A program made the position numbers and the translations under genes. From assembly GCF_030150205.1 (NCBI RefSeq), contig NZ_JASLGT010000016.1, positions 127,369-191,368 of the forward strand: a stretch of DNA of 64,000 nt. Direction: 5' to 3'. Positions 49,914-58,835 of the stretch are shown here, in pieces (the stretch's first letter is position 1; each line of letters begins with the position of its first letter). Source of the stretch: Niabella sp. (GTDB lineage Bacteria; Bacteroidota; Bacteroidia; Chitinophagales; Chitinophagaceae). The notes under the pieces were generated by a model that was not told the origin of the DNA, searched no databases, and saw only the letters and a program-made list of their open reading frames with translations.

Positions 49914-50894
49914 ATGAAACATATCACCATCGTGGTGCCGGATTGCAGGGTTAATGTAAATACCATTGGTGGGGCCTATGATATCTTGTGTCGGGCCAAT
50001 GAATACTGGAAGGAGGCGGGGCATCCGCCCTTATTAAATATTGAAATTGCCGGCTTTGTTCCGGAGGTAAAATCGCATAACGGGTACCTGGCGATCCGTC
50101 CCGTTGATATCCGCCAGATCCGGCATACAGACCTGGTTATGATACCGGCGGTACTGGGAGAATATGAAGAAGCCATACAGCAAAACCAGGAACTCATTGA
50201 TTGGATCCGGCTGCAATACAAATGCGGAGCTGAAGTAGCCAGCATGTGTTCGGGAGGCTTTCTGCTTGCAGCTACCGGACTCCTGAAGAACCGAGCCTGT
50301 TCCATTCACTGGAATAAGGTAACGGAATTTGAGCGCATGTTCCCAGGGGTGAATATTGCCACGGGCAAGATCATTACCCATGAAAATGGCATCTATACCA
50401 ATGGGGGTGCGTATTCATTCCTGAACCTGATGTTGTACCTGGTAGAAAACCTGTTCGATCGCTCCATTGCGATCCTTTGCTCAAAAGTTTTCCAGATCGA
50501 AGTGGAACGGACAACGCAATCGCCTTTTACGATCTTCCAGGTACAGAAGGAACACGACGATGAACTGATTCAGCATGCACAAACCTATATTGAAGAACAC
50601 CTGGATACCCGTATCTCTTTTGAAAAGTTAGCGGTACAGCTGGCAGTTAGCCGGCGCAACTTCGACCGGCGCTTTATTAAGGCCACCGGTAATACGCCTG
50701 TGGCCTATCTGCAACGGGTAAAGATCGAAGCGGCAAAAAAAGAACTGGAACGCGGACGTAAAACCATATTTGAGGTGATGACGGACGTAGGCTATACCGA
50801 TGATAAAACCTTCCGCGATGTATTCCGGAAAATAACCGGTTTGTCGCCTGCAGATTACCGGAGCCGGTATAACAAAGAACTGGTCAGCGCATAG
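49914..50894 (+). CDS. GlxA-family transcriptional regulator (DJ-1/PfpI-like domain plus AraC HTH)
   Basis: The protein has 326 residues from the ATG at 49914; a TTG at 49881 would add 11. Residues ~1-190 form a class I glutamine amidotransferase-like (DJ-1/PfpI) domain with ASMCSGGFLLAATGLL, where the Cys sits at the nucleophile elbow. Residues ~225-320 form the AraC double HTH: LAVQLAVSRRNFDRRFIKAT and VMTDVGYTDDKTFRDVFRKI. It probably senses a small molecule and regulates the divergent SRPBCC pair, an inference from position. Confidence 0.9.
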   Translation: MKHITIVVPDCRVNVNTIGGAYDILCRANEYWKEAGHPPLLNIEIAGFVPEVKSHNGYLAIRPVDIRQIRHTDLVMIPAVLGEYEEAIQQNQELIDWIRLQYKCGAEVASMCSGGFLLAATGLLKNRACSIHWNKVTEFERMFPGVNIATGKIITHENGIYTNGGAYSFLNLMLYLVENLFDRSIAILCSKVFQIEVERTTQSPFTIFQVQKEHDDELIQHAQTYIEEHLDTRISFEKLAVQLAVSRRNFDRRFIKATGNTPVAYLQRVKIEAAKKELERGRKTIFEVMTDVGYTDDKTFRDVFRKITGLSPADYRSRYNKELVSA

Positions 50895-51013
50895 CCCTGA
50901 ACTGCCCGGAAAAATTGAATGGTGTTGATTATTAATTTATTTTAAAAAGAATGTATTTATAAGTAAAAATATTTCTAAATTTGTTGGTGAAGGCCATAAT
51001 CCGATTGCAGTGT

Positions 51014-51532
51014 ATGGAAGCCGCCCGCCGGTATTTTATGGACCTGGGCGAGCGGTTGGGCCGTCCGGAGCTGATAACAAAAGCGGTTGATATTACCATA
51101 CAGATGATCGAATACGGATGGGATCTGCAATACGGTGGAATTTTCTATTACAGGGACCGGCTGGAACATCCGTTGCAACAATTGGAGTGGGATCAGAAAT
51201 TGTGGTGGGTACATATGGAAACACTGATATCGCTGCTGAAAGGCTATCAGCTCACCGGGTCTGAAAAATGCCTGAACTGGTTTAAAAAAATACACGATTA
51301 TACCTGGGCACATTTTAAAGACGGGGAATATCCGGAATGGTTTGGGTATTTAAACAGGAGGGGTGAAGTATTACTGACATTGAAGGGCGGAAAATGGAAA
51401 GGTTGCTTTCATATACCCAGAGGGTTGTATCAATGCTGGAAACACTGGAGAAGATTACGGCAGGCCCTGTTGGTGCATTTGCAGGTAATCCTTGCGTTTT
51501 TAAAAATGATCATTAACTTAGAGCAGTTTTAA
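51014..51532 (+). pseudogene. Truncated N-acylglucosamine 2-epimerase (AGE) family gene
   Basis: Only the C-terminal ~140 residues of an AGE-fold protein (normally ~390-420) are encoded: MEAARRYFMDL, IEYGWDLQYGGIFYYRDR, LWWVHMETLISLL, YPEWFGYLNRRGE and GCFHIPRGLYQCWK. At 51440-51442 the frame seems to slip: adding one A to the AAA run would give KTLEKI, a family-like ending, while the present frame gives HWRRL and about 30 unrelated residues. The N-terminal 60 percent is missing; the break lies just after a GGCCAT string near 50989. It is best read as a decayed gene. Confidence 0.75.
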
Positions 51533-51607
51533 AAAATATTTATTTAACACCTGCTCATGCAGGTTGTTTGCCAGGCAACGCCGTTAGAACGGTTAAAAAC
51601 GATTGTA

Positions 51608-53311
51608 ATGAGTGATCAGAATCCGGAACATGTTTTTGATGCCATCGTAGTAGGCTCAGGAATCAGCGGTGGATGGGCCGCAAAGGAACTTTGTGATAAA
51701 GGACTCAGGACCCTGGTATTGGACCGGGGAAAAGATGTAAAACATATCAAAGATTATCCAACGGCCATGAAGGCTCCATGGGAATTTCCACACAGGGGCC
51801 GGCTTCCGCTGAAAGTACTGGAAGAAAACCCCATTGCGGCCCGTTGTTATGCGTACGATGAAACGGCTGCACATTTTTTTCTGAAGGACAAAGATCAGCC
51901 CTATATCCAGGAAAAACCTTTCGACTGGATCCGGCCGGACCAGGTGGGCGGCAAGTCGCTGATGTGGGCACGGCAAACACAGCGATGGAGCCGCTATGAT
52001 TTTGAAGGCCCCGGCAGGGATGGCTTTGCGGTGGAATGGCCCTTTACCTATGACGAGCTGGCGCCCTGGTACAGCTATGTGGAGTTGTTTGCCGGCATCA
52101 GCGGTAACCGGGATGGACTGGATACACTTCCGGATGGTGAGTTTCTGCCACCCTGGGAAATGAACCGGGCAGAGCAGTCGATGCGTCAGAAAATTGAAGC
52201 CCGGCACCGCGACCGCAATGTGATCATTGGTCGCTGTGCACACCTTACAGCGCCCCAACAAATACATAAGGACCAGGGGCGGATGCAATGCCAGGCCCGG
52301 CACCTGTGCCAGCGGGGATGTCCCTTTGGCGGATATTTCAGCTCCAATTCCTCCACGCTTCCCTGGGCTCAAAAAACAGGCAACCTTACGTTAAGGCCGG
52401 ACGCTATTGTACATTCTGTTATCTATGATGACATCAAAGGGAAGGCAACCGGCGTTCGGGTGATTGATGCGCACACAAAAAAAATAACCGAATATTTTGC
52501 GAAAATTATTTTTATAAATGCTTCCACGTTAAGCACCAACCTGATCCTGCTCAATTCTGTTTCCAGAAGATTTCCAAACGGATTGGGAAATGATAATGGG
52601 TTACTGGGCAAATATATCGCCTTTCACAACTACCGGGGAAATTTAAGCGCGTCCCTGGAAGGGATGGAGGATAGCTACTATTCCGGGAAAAGGCCCTGTG
52701 CGGTAATGATGCCGAATTTCCGGAATGTACACCGGCAGGAAACCGATTTTCAAAGAGGATACATGGTCTTCTTTAGTGCAGGGCGCAGTGGCTGGGGGCA
52801 TGGTGTTCCGGGCGCCCAGGCTGGCGGCGAATTTAAAGCGGCAATAGCAGACCCCGGTGGCTGGGGCGTATATATGATGATGCAGGGGGAAACCATTCCC
52901 AGGGAGAGCAATCATGTACGGCTTAGTAAGGATCAAACAGATCCATGGGGCATACCGCAACTGATCACTTCGGTGGGTTATGATGAAAATGACGAGCGGT
53001 TATTAAAGGACTTTTTAAATACCGGAGCTGAAATGCTGGAAACGGCCGGTGCAAAGAACATTTCCGTAACAGACACCAAACAGGCGCCGGGCCTGGATAT
53101 TCATGAGGTTGGAGGCGTGCGCATGGGTAAGGATCCCGCAACCTCTTTGCTGAATAAATGGAACCAGCTGCATCATTGTCAGAATGTATTTGTTACCGAT
53201 GGCGCCTGCATGGTATCTACCAGTACACAAAATCCTTCATTAACCTTTATGGCCATTACTGCAAGGGCGGCCAATCATGCAGTGGAAGAACTAAAAAAAG
53301 GAAACCTTTAA
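51608..53311 (+). CDS. GMC-family FAD-dependent sugar dehydrogenase, large subunit
   Basis: The protein has 567 residues from the ATG at 51608; the frame runs back to 51557 but the extra 17 residues are unconserved. The FAD motif is AIVVGSGISGGWAAKELCDK. The C-terminus has DIHEVGGVRMG and VSTSTQNPSLTFMAITARAA, holding the catalytic His/Asn region. Cys228, Cys234 and Cys238 in CQARHLCQRGC follow the C-x5-C-x3-C spacing that holds a 3Fe-4S cluster in FAD glucose dehydrogenases. The small subunit follows after 13 bp. It likely oxidises a sugar or glucoside in the periplasm; the substrate is not certain. Confidence 0.9.
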   Translation: MSDQNPEHVFDAIVVGSGISGGWAAKELCDKGLRTLVLDRGKDVKHIKDYPTAMKAPWEFPHRGRLPLKVLEENPIAARCYAYDETAAHFFLKDKDQPYIQEKPFDWIRPDQVGGKSLMWARQTQRWSRYDFEGPGRDGFAVEWPFTYDELAPWYSYVELFAGISGNRDGLDTLPDGEFLPPWEMNRAEQSMRQKIEARHRDRNVIIGRCAHLTAPQQIHKDQGRMQCQARHLCQRGCPFGGYFSSNSSTLPWAQKTGNLTLRPDAIVHSVIYDDIKGKATGVRVIDAHTKKITEYFAKIIFINASTLSTNLILLNSVSRRFPNGLGNDNGLLGKYIAFHNYRGNLSASLEGMEDSYYSGKRPCAVMMPNFRNVHRQETDFQRGYMVFFSAGRSGWGHGVPGAQAGGEFKAAIADPGGWGVYMMMQGETIPRESNHVRLSKDQTDPWGIPQLITSVGYDENDERLLKDFLNTGAEMLETAGAKNISVTDTKQAPGLDIHEVGGVRMGKDPATSLLNKWNQLHHCQNVFVTDGACMVSTSTQNPSLTFMAITARAANHAVEELKKGNL

Positions 53312-53324
53312 AATCATAAACCGG

Positions 53325-53888
53325 ATGCACAGGAGAAAAGCGATTTCATTATTGAGTTTACTGGCAGGAGGAACTGCCTTTGGATTTTCCGGAATGCTTA
53401 CCGGCTGTAACAAACCGGAGCGGAGCACGGGGATCTTAAAAAAGGAAGACATAAAGTTGTTGGACCAGGTTGGCGATGCCCTGCTGCCTGCAACGCCTGG
53501 CGTGCCTGGAGCCGCCGCCGCCAGGGTGGGCGACTATATTCAATCCATTGTAACCGACTGTTTTCATAAAAAGGATCAGGACTTCTTTTTAGCGGGTATG
53601 ACCCGGCTCAGGGAAACGATTCACCAGAAAGCGGGTAAATCCTTTGAGCAGCTTCCGGATGCTGAAAAACAGCAGATGATTTTGTTCCTCGATGAACAGG
53701 CCACCACCTATAAACCTGCTAAACCGGAAGACCCGCAGCGGCATTATTATGCAACCATAAAAGGATTGATCATTACCGGTTACTTTACATCGGAAGCAGG
53801 CGCTACAAAAGCATTAAGATATGTGCCGGTACCCGGTAAGTTCAGCGGCGATATTCCGTTTAAGCCCGGCGATAAAGCGTTTGTATAA
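53325..53888 (+). CDS. Gluconate 2-dehydrogenase subunit 3-family protein (small subunit of the GMC dehydrogenase)
   Basis: The protein has 187 residues. The N-terminus MHRRKAISLLSLLAGGTAFG has twin arginines and the signal ends in a lipobox LTGC (Cys28), so it is probably a Tat-exported lipoprotein. The body matches the subunit 3 family: LLDQVGDALLPATPGVPGAAAA, FLAGMTRLRE, and KGLIITGYFTSEAGATKALRY. In known systems the small subunit carries the Tat signal for both proteins, and the GMC protein here lacks a signal, which fits. Confidence 0.9.
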   Translation: MHRRKAISLLSLLAGGTAFGFSGMLTGCNKPERSTGILKKEDIKLLDQVGDALLPATPGVPGAAAARVGDYIQSIVTDCFHKKDQDFFLAGMTRLRETIHQKAGKSFEQLPDAEKQQMILFLDEQATTYKPAKPEDPQRHYYATIKGLIITGYFTSEAGATKALRYVPVPGKFSGDIPFKPGDKAFV

Positions 53889-53941
53889 CAACAGGATGCC
53901 GGGAGCATATACATTTTATTCAGGAACAAAAAGTAAACAAC

Positions 53942-54997
53942 ATGGATCATACAGGCAGCCGGCGCTCTTTTATAAAACAGGCCACACTGGCTGGAGTGGG
54001 AATGACACTGGGTTTAAAGGGCTATGCATTAACACCGCGGCAGGTGCTGGAAGCAGCGCCTGAAGGAAAAAGGATCGGGGTCATTGGCCTGGATACCGAA
54101 CATGGACCGGCATTTGCACGCCTGTTAAACGCACCGGATGCTTCAAAGGAGCTGGGCGGATTTAAGATTGTGGCAGCTACACCCAGAGGGAGTAAGGACA
54201 TTCGGTCCAGCGTGGACATGATTCCCCGGAATACGGAAGCGATAAAGGCCCAGGGGGTAACGATCGTAAATACCATCGGTGAATTATTGCCCTTGGTTGA
54301 CCTGGTGATGCTGGAAACCAATGATGGGCGGCTGCACCTGGAACAGGCATTGCCCGTTTTCAAAGCAGGAAAGCCCATGTTTATCGATAAACCCATCGCT
54401 GCATCGTTAAAAGATACACTTTCCATTTATCGCGCTGCTGAAAAATACCGCGTTCCCATTTTTTCTTCATCAACACTGCGTTATATCCCTTCTGTACAGG
54501 AAGTAGTACAGGGGAAGATTGGAAAGGTTATGGGTGCAGATGTGTTTTCGCCCACGCCGGTAGAACCTACCCATCCCGACCTTTTCTGGTATGGGGTGCA
54601 CGGCGTGGAAATGTTGTACACGATGTTGGATGCGAATTGCAGGGAGGTTACAAGAACCTATACACCCATGTCGGATATGGTGGTGGGTATCTGGGATGAC
54701 CAGCGGATCGGAACGTTAAGAGGATTGCGCAATAACTCCTGGAGCTTTGGCGGTTATGCCTATGGGGATAAAGGTCAGCGTGCCACTCTGGGCGATTTTA
54801 CCGGTTATGCCCCGCTGGTTCCGGCCATTATCGATTTCTTTAAAACCGGCAAATCACCGGTGCCTAAAGAACAAACGATCGGGGCCATTGCCTTTATGGA
54901 AGCCGCCGAAATCAGCAAACAAAAAAATGGCGCGTCGATCCGGATCGGTCAGGTAATGGACGCTGCTGAAAAACAAAGCCGGAAGCAATCGATTTGA
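53942..54997 (+). CDS. Tat-exported Gfo/Idh/MocA-family oxidoreductase
   Basis: The protein has 351 residues. A Tat signal GSRRSFIKQATLAGVGMTLG precedes an NAD(P)-binding Rossmann domain (RIGVIGLDTEHGPAFARLL, ~44-62). The motif FIDKPIAASL (~residue 145) is the EKP-like site of the family with Asp in place of Glu. The substrate domain has PTPVEPTHPDLFWYGVHGVEML with the probable catalytic His. Placed 53 bp after the GMC small subunit, it probably acts on the same oxidised sugar, for example reducing a keto-sugar. Substrate unknown. Confidence 0.88.
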   Translation: MDHTGSRRSFIKQATLAGVGMTLGLKGYALTPRQVLEAAPEGKRIGVIGLDTEHGPAFARLLNAPDASKELGGFKIVAATPRGSKDIRSSVDMIPRNTEAIKAQGVTIVNTIGELLPLVDLVMLETNDGRLHLEQALPVFKAGKPMFIDKPIAASLKDTLSIYRAAEKYRVPIFSSSTLRYIPSVQEVVQGKIGKVMGADVFSPTPVEPTHPDLFWYGVHGVEMLYTMLDANCREVTRTYTPMSDMVVGIWDDQRIGTLRGLRNNSWSFGGYAYGDKGQRATLGDFTGYAPLVPAIIDFFKTGKSPVPKEQTIGAIAFMEAAEISKQKNGASIRIGQVMDAAEKQSRKQSI

Positions 54998-55019
54998 TAT
55001 GTTGGGGGCATTTCAGGTT

Positions 55020-55400
55020 TGAGGTCTAATATCAGTCTTGTTTAACATCCGATGTCAGATCACTGGTCCCGTACGCAATCAACTGATGACTGAAAACTGA
55101 TCGCTGAAGACTGGTTCAAGGTTTAAAGTTTAAGGTTAGATCGTTTGGCTCCTGATGCCAGCGGATCAATGCTGAACGCTAAAAGCTGAATGCTAAGTGC
55201 TGGTTTGCCAGATCACCGATCCCGTACGCAATCAACTGATAACTGAAAACTGATCGCTGAAAACTGTGTTCAGGTTTAGATCCGTTTTACACCCGATGCC
55301 AGATCACCGATCCCGTACGCAATTAACTGATAACTGAAAACTGATAACTGAAAACTGATCGCTGAAAACTGTGTTCAGATTTAAATCCGTTTTACACCTG
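55020..55400. repeat. Tandem repeat spacer with heptad arrays
   Basis: Three imperfect units share GATCCCGTACGCAATCAACTG (variants near 55064, 55213 and 55309), each followed by heptads such as actgata, actgaaa, actgatc, gctgaaa and then GTTCAGGTTTA with TCCGTTTTACACC. The unit is related to those at 27187 and 62580. It fills the 480 bp gap between two convergent genes; no ORF is supported. Confidence 0.85.
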
Positions 55401-55478
55401 ATGCGCATTCCATTTCCACATCTTCACATTTTCACATTTTCACATTTCCATATCTTCAAATTTTCAAATTTCACCCGC

Positions 55479-56693
55479 TTACAACAGCAGCTTATTCCGC
55501 GCAATAAGACAACCGCCGATCAGGCCCGCTTTTTCACCCAGTTCAGATAGTACCAGTTTGGTATCCTGGCTTACAAGATTCAGGGAATATTTATTCAGGG
55601 CGCTTTTAACAGCCAAATAAATATAATCGCCCGTGGTTGCCAGTGTGCCTCCCAGGATCACCATTTCGGAGTTAAGAATATTGATCAGTACCGCAATGCC
55701 CCTGCCGATTTTTTCCCCGATGGCCGCCAACAGTTCAATAGACAGCATGTCTTCATTTTTAGCAGCGTCGATGATATCATTGAGCCGGATATCTTTTTTA
55801 GCACCGATACTGGATTTAACACCCGCGTCTATTTTTTCTTTAAACAGTCGTAATAAGGCAGTACCAGACGCTTCTGTTTCCAGGCATCCTTTTTTACCGC
55901 AATGACACATGATCTCATTATTAAAGAACGGGATGTGGCCAATTTCGCCGCTAAACCCTGATTTTCCATAATACACCTGGCCTTCAATCATAATACCCAA
56001 TCCAAGCCCATAATCGAGGTTCATAAACAACACATTCTTCTCATTTTTTACAATGCCCTTATGAAATTCACCGTAAGCCATAGCCCGGGAATCGTTTTCA
56101 ATGAAGCTTTTAATGCCCAGTTGCTTTTCAAGCAGGGCGCTCAGGGGCTGCTCATTAAAATGAAAGTAGCTATAGCTGGCGCCGCTATTGGTATTGATGC
56201 GTCCGCCCAGGTTCACACAAAGCGACAGGATCTTATGCTTGTCCACATTTGCGGTTTTGATAAAATCCTTAATCAGCTTAATCAGGTTGTTCAGCGAAGC
56301 CTCATTGTTTTCAAGCAGGAACGGGGTTTTCATATTGGCCTTGCGGAGGTTCTTCTGAAAATCGAGCAGCCCGATGTTTACATAGTAGGGCTTTACATCA
56401 ATGCCAATAAAGAAGCAGGAGTCGGCCACAAGGCCATAGATACTGGCGGGCCGTCCACCGGTTGAATCAACCTTTCCATAATCGCTGATCAATCCTTCCT
56501 CGATCAGCTCATTGATGAGGCTGGTTGTTTTAGGCGTGCTGATATTGATGGCCTGGGCCAGCTCCGCAATAATGGCTTCCCCGTTTTTATCCAGGTAACT
56601 GATGATCTTTCTTTTCCGCGACTTGTTTTTGTAAGCTACTCCGGTTGATAGTTCATCTGAAAAAAAATCGTATTCCTTTTTCTTCTTAGCCAT
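55479..56693 (-). CDS. ROK-family transcriptional regulator
   Basis: The protein has 404 residues. A basic N-terminus (MAKKKKEYDFF) and a winged HTH (~28-85; IIAELAQAINISTPKTTSLI then GGRPASIYGL) precede a ROK sugar-binding fold. The ROK zinc site is CHCGKKGCLE (with an upstream GEIGHIPF). Members with the HTH, such as NagC or XylR types, are sugar-responsive repressors. It follows the MFS sugar porter gene on the same strand after 186 bp, so it probably controls that sugar's uptake. Sugar kinase activity is unlikely but not excluded. Confidence 0.9.
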   Translation of the reverse strand: MAKKKKEYDFFSDELSTGVAYKNKSRKRKIISYLDKNGEAIIAELAQAINISTPKTTSLINELIEEGLISDYGKVDSTGGRPASIYGLVADSCFFIGIDVKPYYVNIGLLDFQKNLRKANMKTPFLLENNEASLNNLIKLIKDFIKTANVDKHKILSLCVNLGGRINTNSGASYSYFHFNEQPLSALLEKQLGIKSFIENDSRAMAYGEFHKGIVKNEKNVLFMNLDYGLGLGIMIEGQVYYGKSGFSGEIGHIPFFNNEIMCHCGKKGCLETEASGTALLRLFKEKIDAGVKSSIGAKKDIRLNDIIDAAKNEDMLSIELLAAIGEKIGRGIAVLINILNSEMVILGGTLATTGDYIYLAVKSALNKYSLNLVSQDTKLVLSELGEKAGLIGGCLIARNKLLL

Positions 56694-56879
56694 GGGTCGT
56701 TTTCTGTTTCGTTTTATTGATGCATTTTAAAACGCACCTTAATTTTTATTCGTGCTCAGGTATATTGCAATGACAGGCACCCGAGCTACGGGAACGATTT
56801 TTTCCGCAGTTCTGTATTGGAACGCCTGATTCGTTATCAACATCTCCCTGTATATGCACAGTGCAGCAAAAGTACAGGA

Positions 56880-58232
56880 TCACACATGGATCGATTCAAT
56901 TTCTTCAAGTGAGACCCCCTTTGTTTCAAAGATAAATTTATAAACAAATAGGAATGAAATAAAATTAAATACCGCATACAGTCCGAAAGTGCCCGCACCA
57001 CCAAGCCGCGACAGCAGCATGGGAAACGTAAGCGAAACCAGGAAATTCATCCCCCAGTTAGCAAAAGTGGCAATAGAGCTGGCTGTGCCACGGATACTGT
57101 TTGGAAAAATTTCGGCTATATATACCCAGATGGTGGCGCCCCAGGACACGGCAAAGAACGCGATGTAGATTAAAATAAGAAACAGCACAAAGTAATTGTC
57201 CAGGGCATTCCTGTAAAAGATAATACTTAATACCACCATGGAAATGGCCATCGCCAGGGAACCAAAAAGCATCAGTTTTTTTCTTCCCAGTTTATCAATA
57301 AAGAAAAGTGCAAGTAAGGTAAATACCAGGTTAATGATACCGGTAAGTACGGTTTGAAAAAGGATACTGCTACCGGTTTGTGTTTGTTCAAATATTTTTG
57401 GGGCATAGTAAAAGATAATATTGATGCCGGTAAGCTGCGCAATGCCCGCAAACGTAATACCGATCAACAGGCGTTTCCGGTTTTTAAGCGCAAATACTTC
57501 TTTCCAGTTTGTTTTTGGTATGCCAGGGCTATTAATATGCATCTTTACATGTTGTAATACCGCGTCCACTTCTGCTGCACGGTAAAATAACCGGAGGATG
57601 CGTACCGCCTTTGCTTCCTTATTGCGGGTAAGCAGCCAGCGGGGGCTTTCGGGTACCAGCAGCAGGCCTGTAAAGAAAATAATGGCCGGTATAAGCTGCG
57701 CTTCAAACATCAGCCGCCAGTAATTATCCGCGTCCGTATGAAACAGATCCCTGGCAAAACCGGTGTTTGCAATGATCCAATTAGAGGCAAAGGCCAGCAG
57801 GATCCCGGTAACAATCGTGATCTGTTGCATCATCGTAAGCCGTCCTCTTTCTTTTGCGGGTGCAATTTCTGAAATATAAATAGGACAGATAACCGACGCC
57901 ATACCTACGGCAACACCTCCAATGATCCGGAACAGCACCAGTACCTGGGCACTTTGGGCCCGGCCTGAGCCGATAGCACAGATCAGGAAAAAAAGAGCGG
58001 AGAGCAGCAGCAGGGGTTTGCGGCCAAACCGGTCGGCCAGGTGCCCTACAAACAAGGCTCCGATTACACAGCCTACAAGGGCAGAGCTTACCACCCATCC
58101 CAGCGCGGCTTCACCCAGGTGAAAGACCCGTTCAAGGTCGGTAAGGGTGCCGGAGATCACGGCCGTATCAAAGCCAAAAAGCAGCCCGCCCAGGGCAACG
58201 GTAATACTGACTAAAAGAATATATCTGTTCAT
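56880..58232 (-). CDS. MFS sugar porter (XylE/GalP type)
   Basis: The protein has 450 residues from the ATG at 58232 (MNRYILLVSI); the frame extends 25 residues further without hydrophobic or family features. Twelve membrane helices are expected. Sugar-porter signatures are GGLLFGFDTAVISGTL in helix 1, GHLADRFGRKP after helix 2, LLVPESPRWLL before the central loop, IAQLTGINIIFYYAP in helix 7, and FETKGVSLEEIE at the C-terminus. It is a proton symporter for a pentose or hexose. Neighbouring ROK and oxidoreductase genes agree with sugar use. Confidence 0.94.
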   Translation of the reverse strand: MNRYILLVSITVALGGLLFGFDTAVISGTLTDLERVFHLGEAALGWVVSSALVGCVIGALFVGHLADRFGRKPLLLLSALFFLICAIGSGRAQSAQVLVLFRIIGGVAVGMASVICPIYISEIAPAKERGRLTMMQQITIVTGILLAFASNWIIANTGFARDLFHTDADNYWRLMFEAQLIPAIIFFTGLLLVPESPRWLLTRNKEAKAVRILRLFYRAAEVDAVLQHVKMHINSPGIPKTNWKEVFALKNRKRLLIGITFAGIAQLTGINIIFYYAPKIFEQTQTGSSILFQTVLTGIINLVFTLLALFFIDKLGRKKLMLFGSLAMAISMVVLSIIFYRNALDNYFVLFLILIYIAFFAVSWGATIWVYIAEIFPNSIRGTASSIATFANWGMNFLVSLTFPMLLSRLGGAGTFGLYAVFNFISFLFVYKFIFETKGVSLEEIESIHV

Positions 58233-58835
58233 ATGGTTGGTTTGTAGCCGGTTGTCAGATCTTTTATGAGTCTGAATACGGGAAGCCTGTTCGTTATGAT
58301 GCTGCAAATATGGTTGATTAATAAAAAAATTTAAAAACTTTTATTTTTTTGGATAAAAGGAAGCAGCCTGCAATGCCGCAATCCATGCGGATACCGCGGA
58401 GGATATAACGATTGCGACCTTATACAACCCGCTGCCACACTGCGTTTTTCTGTGTTTGGGCGTGTATCCGAAGTAAAAAGGTCATTTAGTATACAATATT
58501 TATAATTTTTTTTTAAAATAAATTGATTATATTAAATTTATTTATTTTATTTGGTTCGAAATAACGATTGGCTTACCACGCTAACAACCTTTGTGGTGTA
58601 CGGGCAGCGAAAATGCTTTTTGGAGCCGGCTGAAGGAATGCTTGTAACGAGTTGCGCTTCCCGGCGAAATAAAGTCCACAAAGTAACGCTGTGCAACACC
58701 TGGTCTGCTTACCGTTAGGAGGGACCAGCAAAAGGGAAATAGTTTTGGGGAAGTCGGGTAACCTATCGAAGTTATTTTTCCTGTTTTCGGCCGGTCCCCT
58801 TAATTTTAAAAAATAACAGCAACCTGCTATACAAA
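58233..58835. other. Gene-free stretch between divergent genes
   Basis: No ORF with protein features is seen. An A/T-rich block at about 58498-58555 probably holds promoters. On the minus strand CATATTTG (about 58311-58318), one base off TANNTTTG, lies 78 bp before the MFS gene. Confidence 0.45.

Noticed and set aside
51656..52372. 238-codon ORF antisense to the GMC dehydrogenase
   Set aside because: It is a shadow of the conserved GMC frame without recognisable features.
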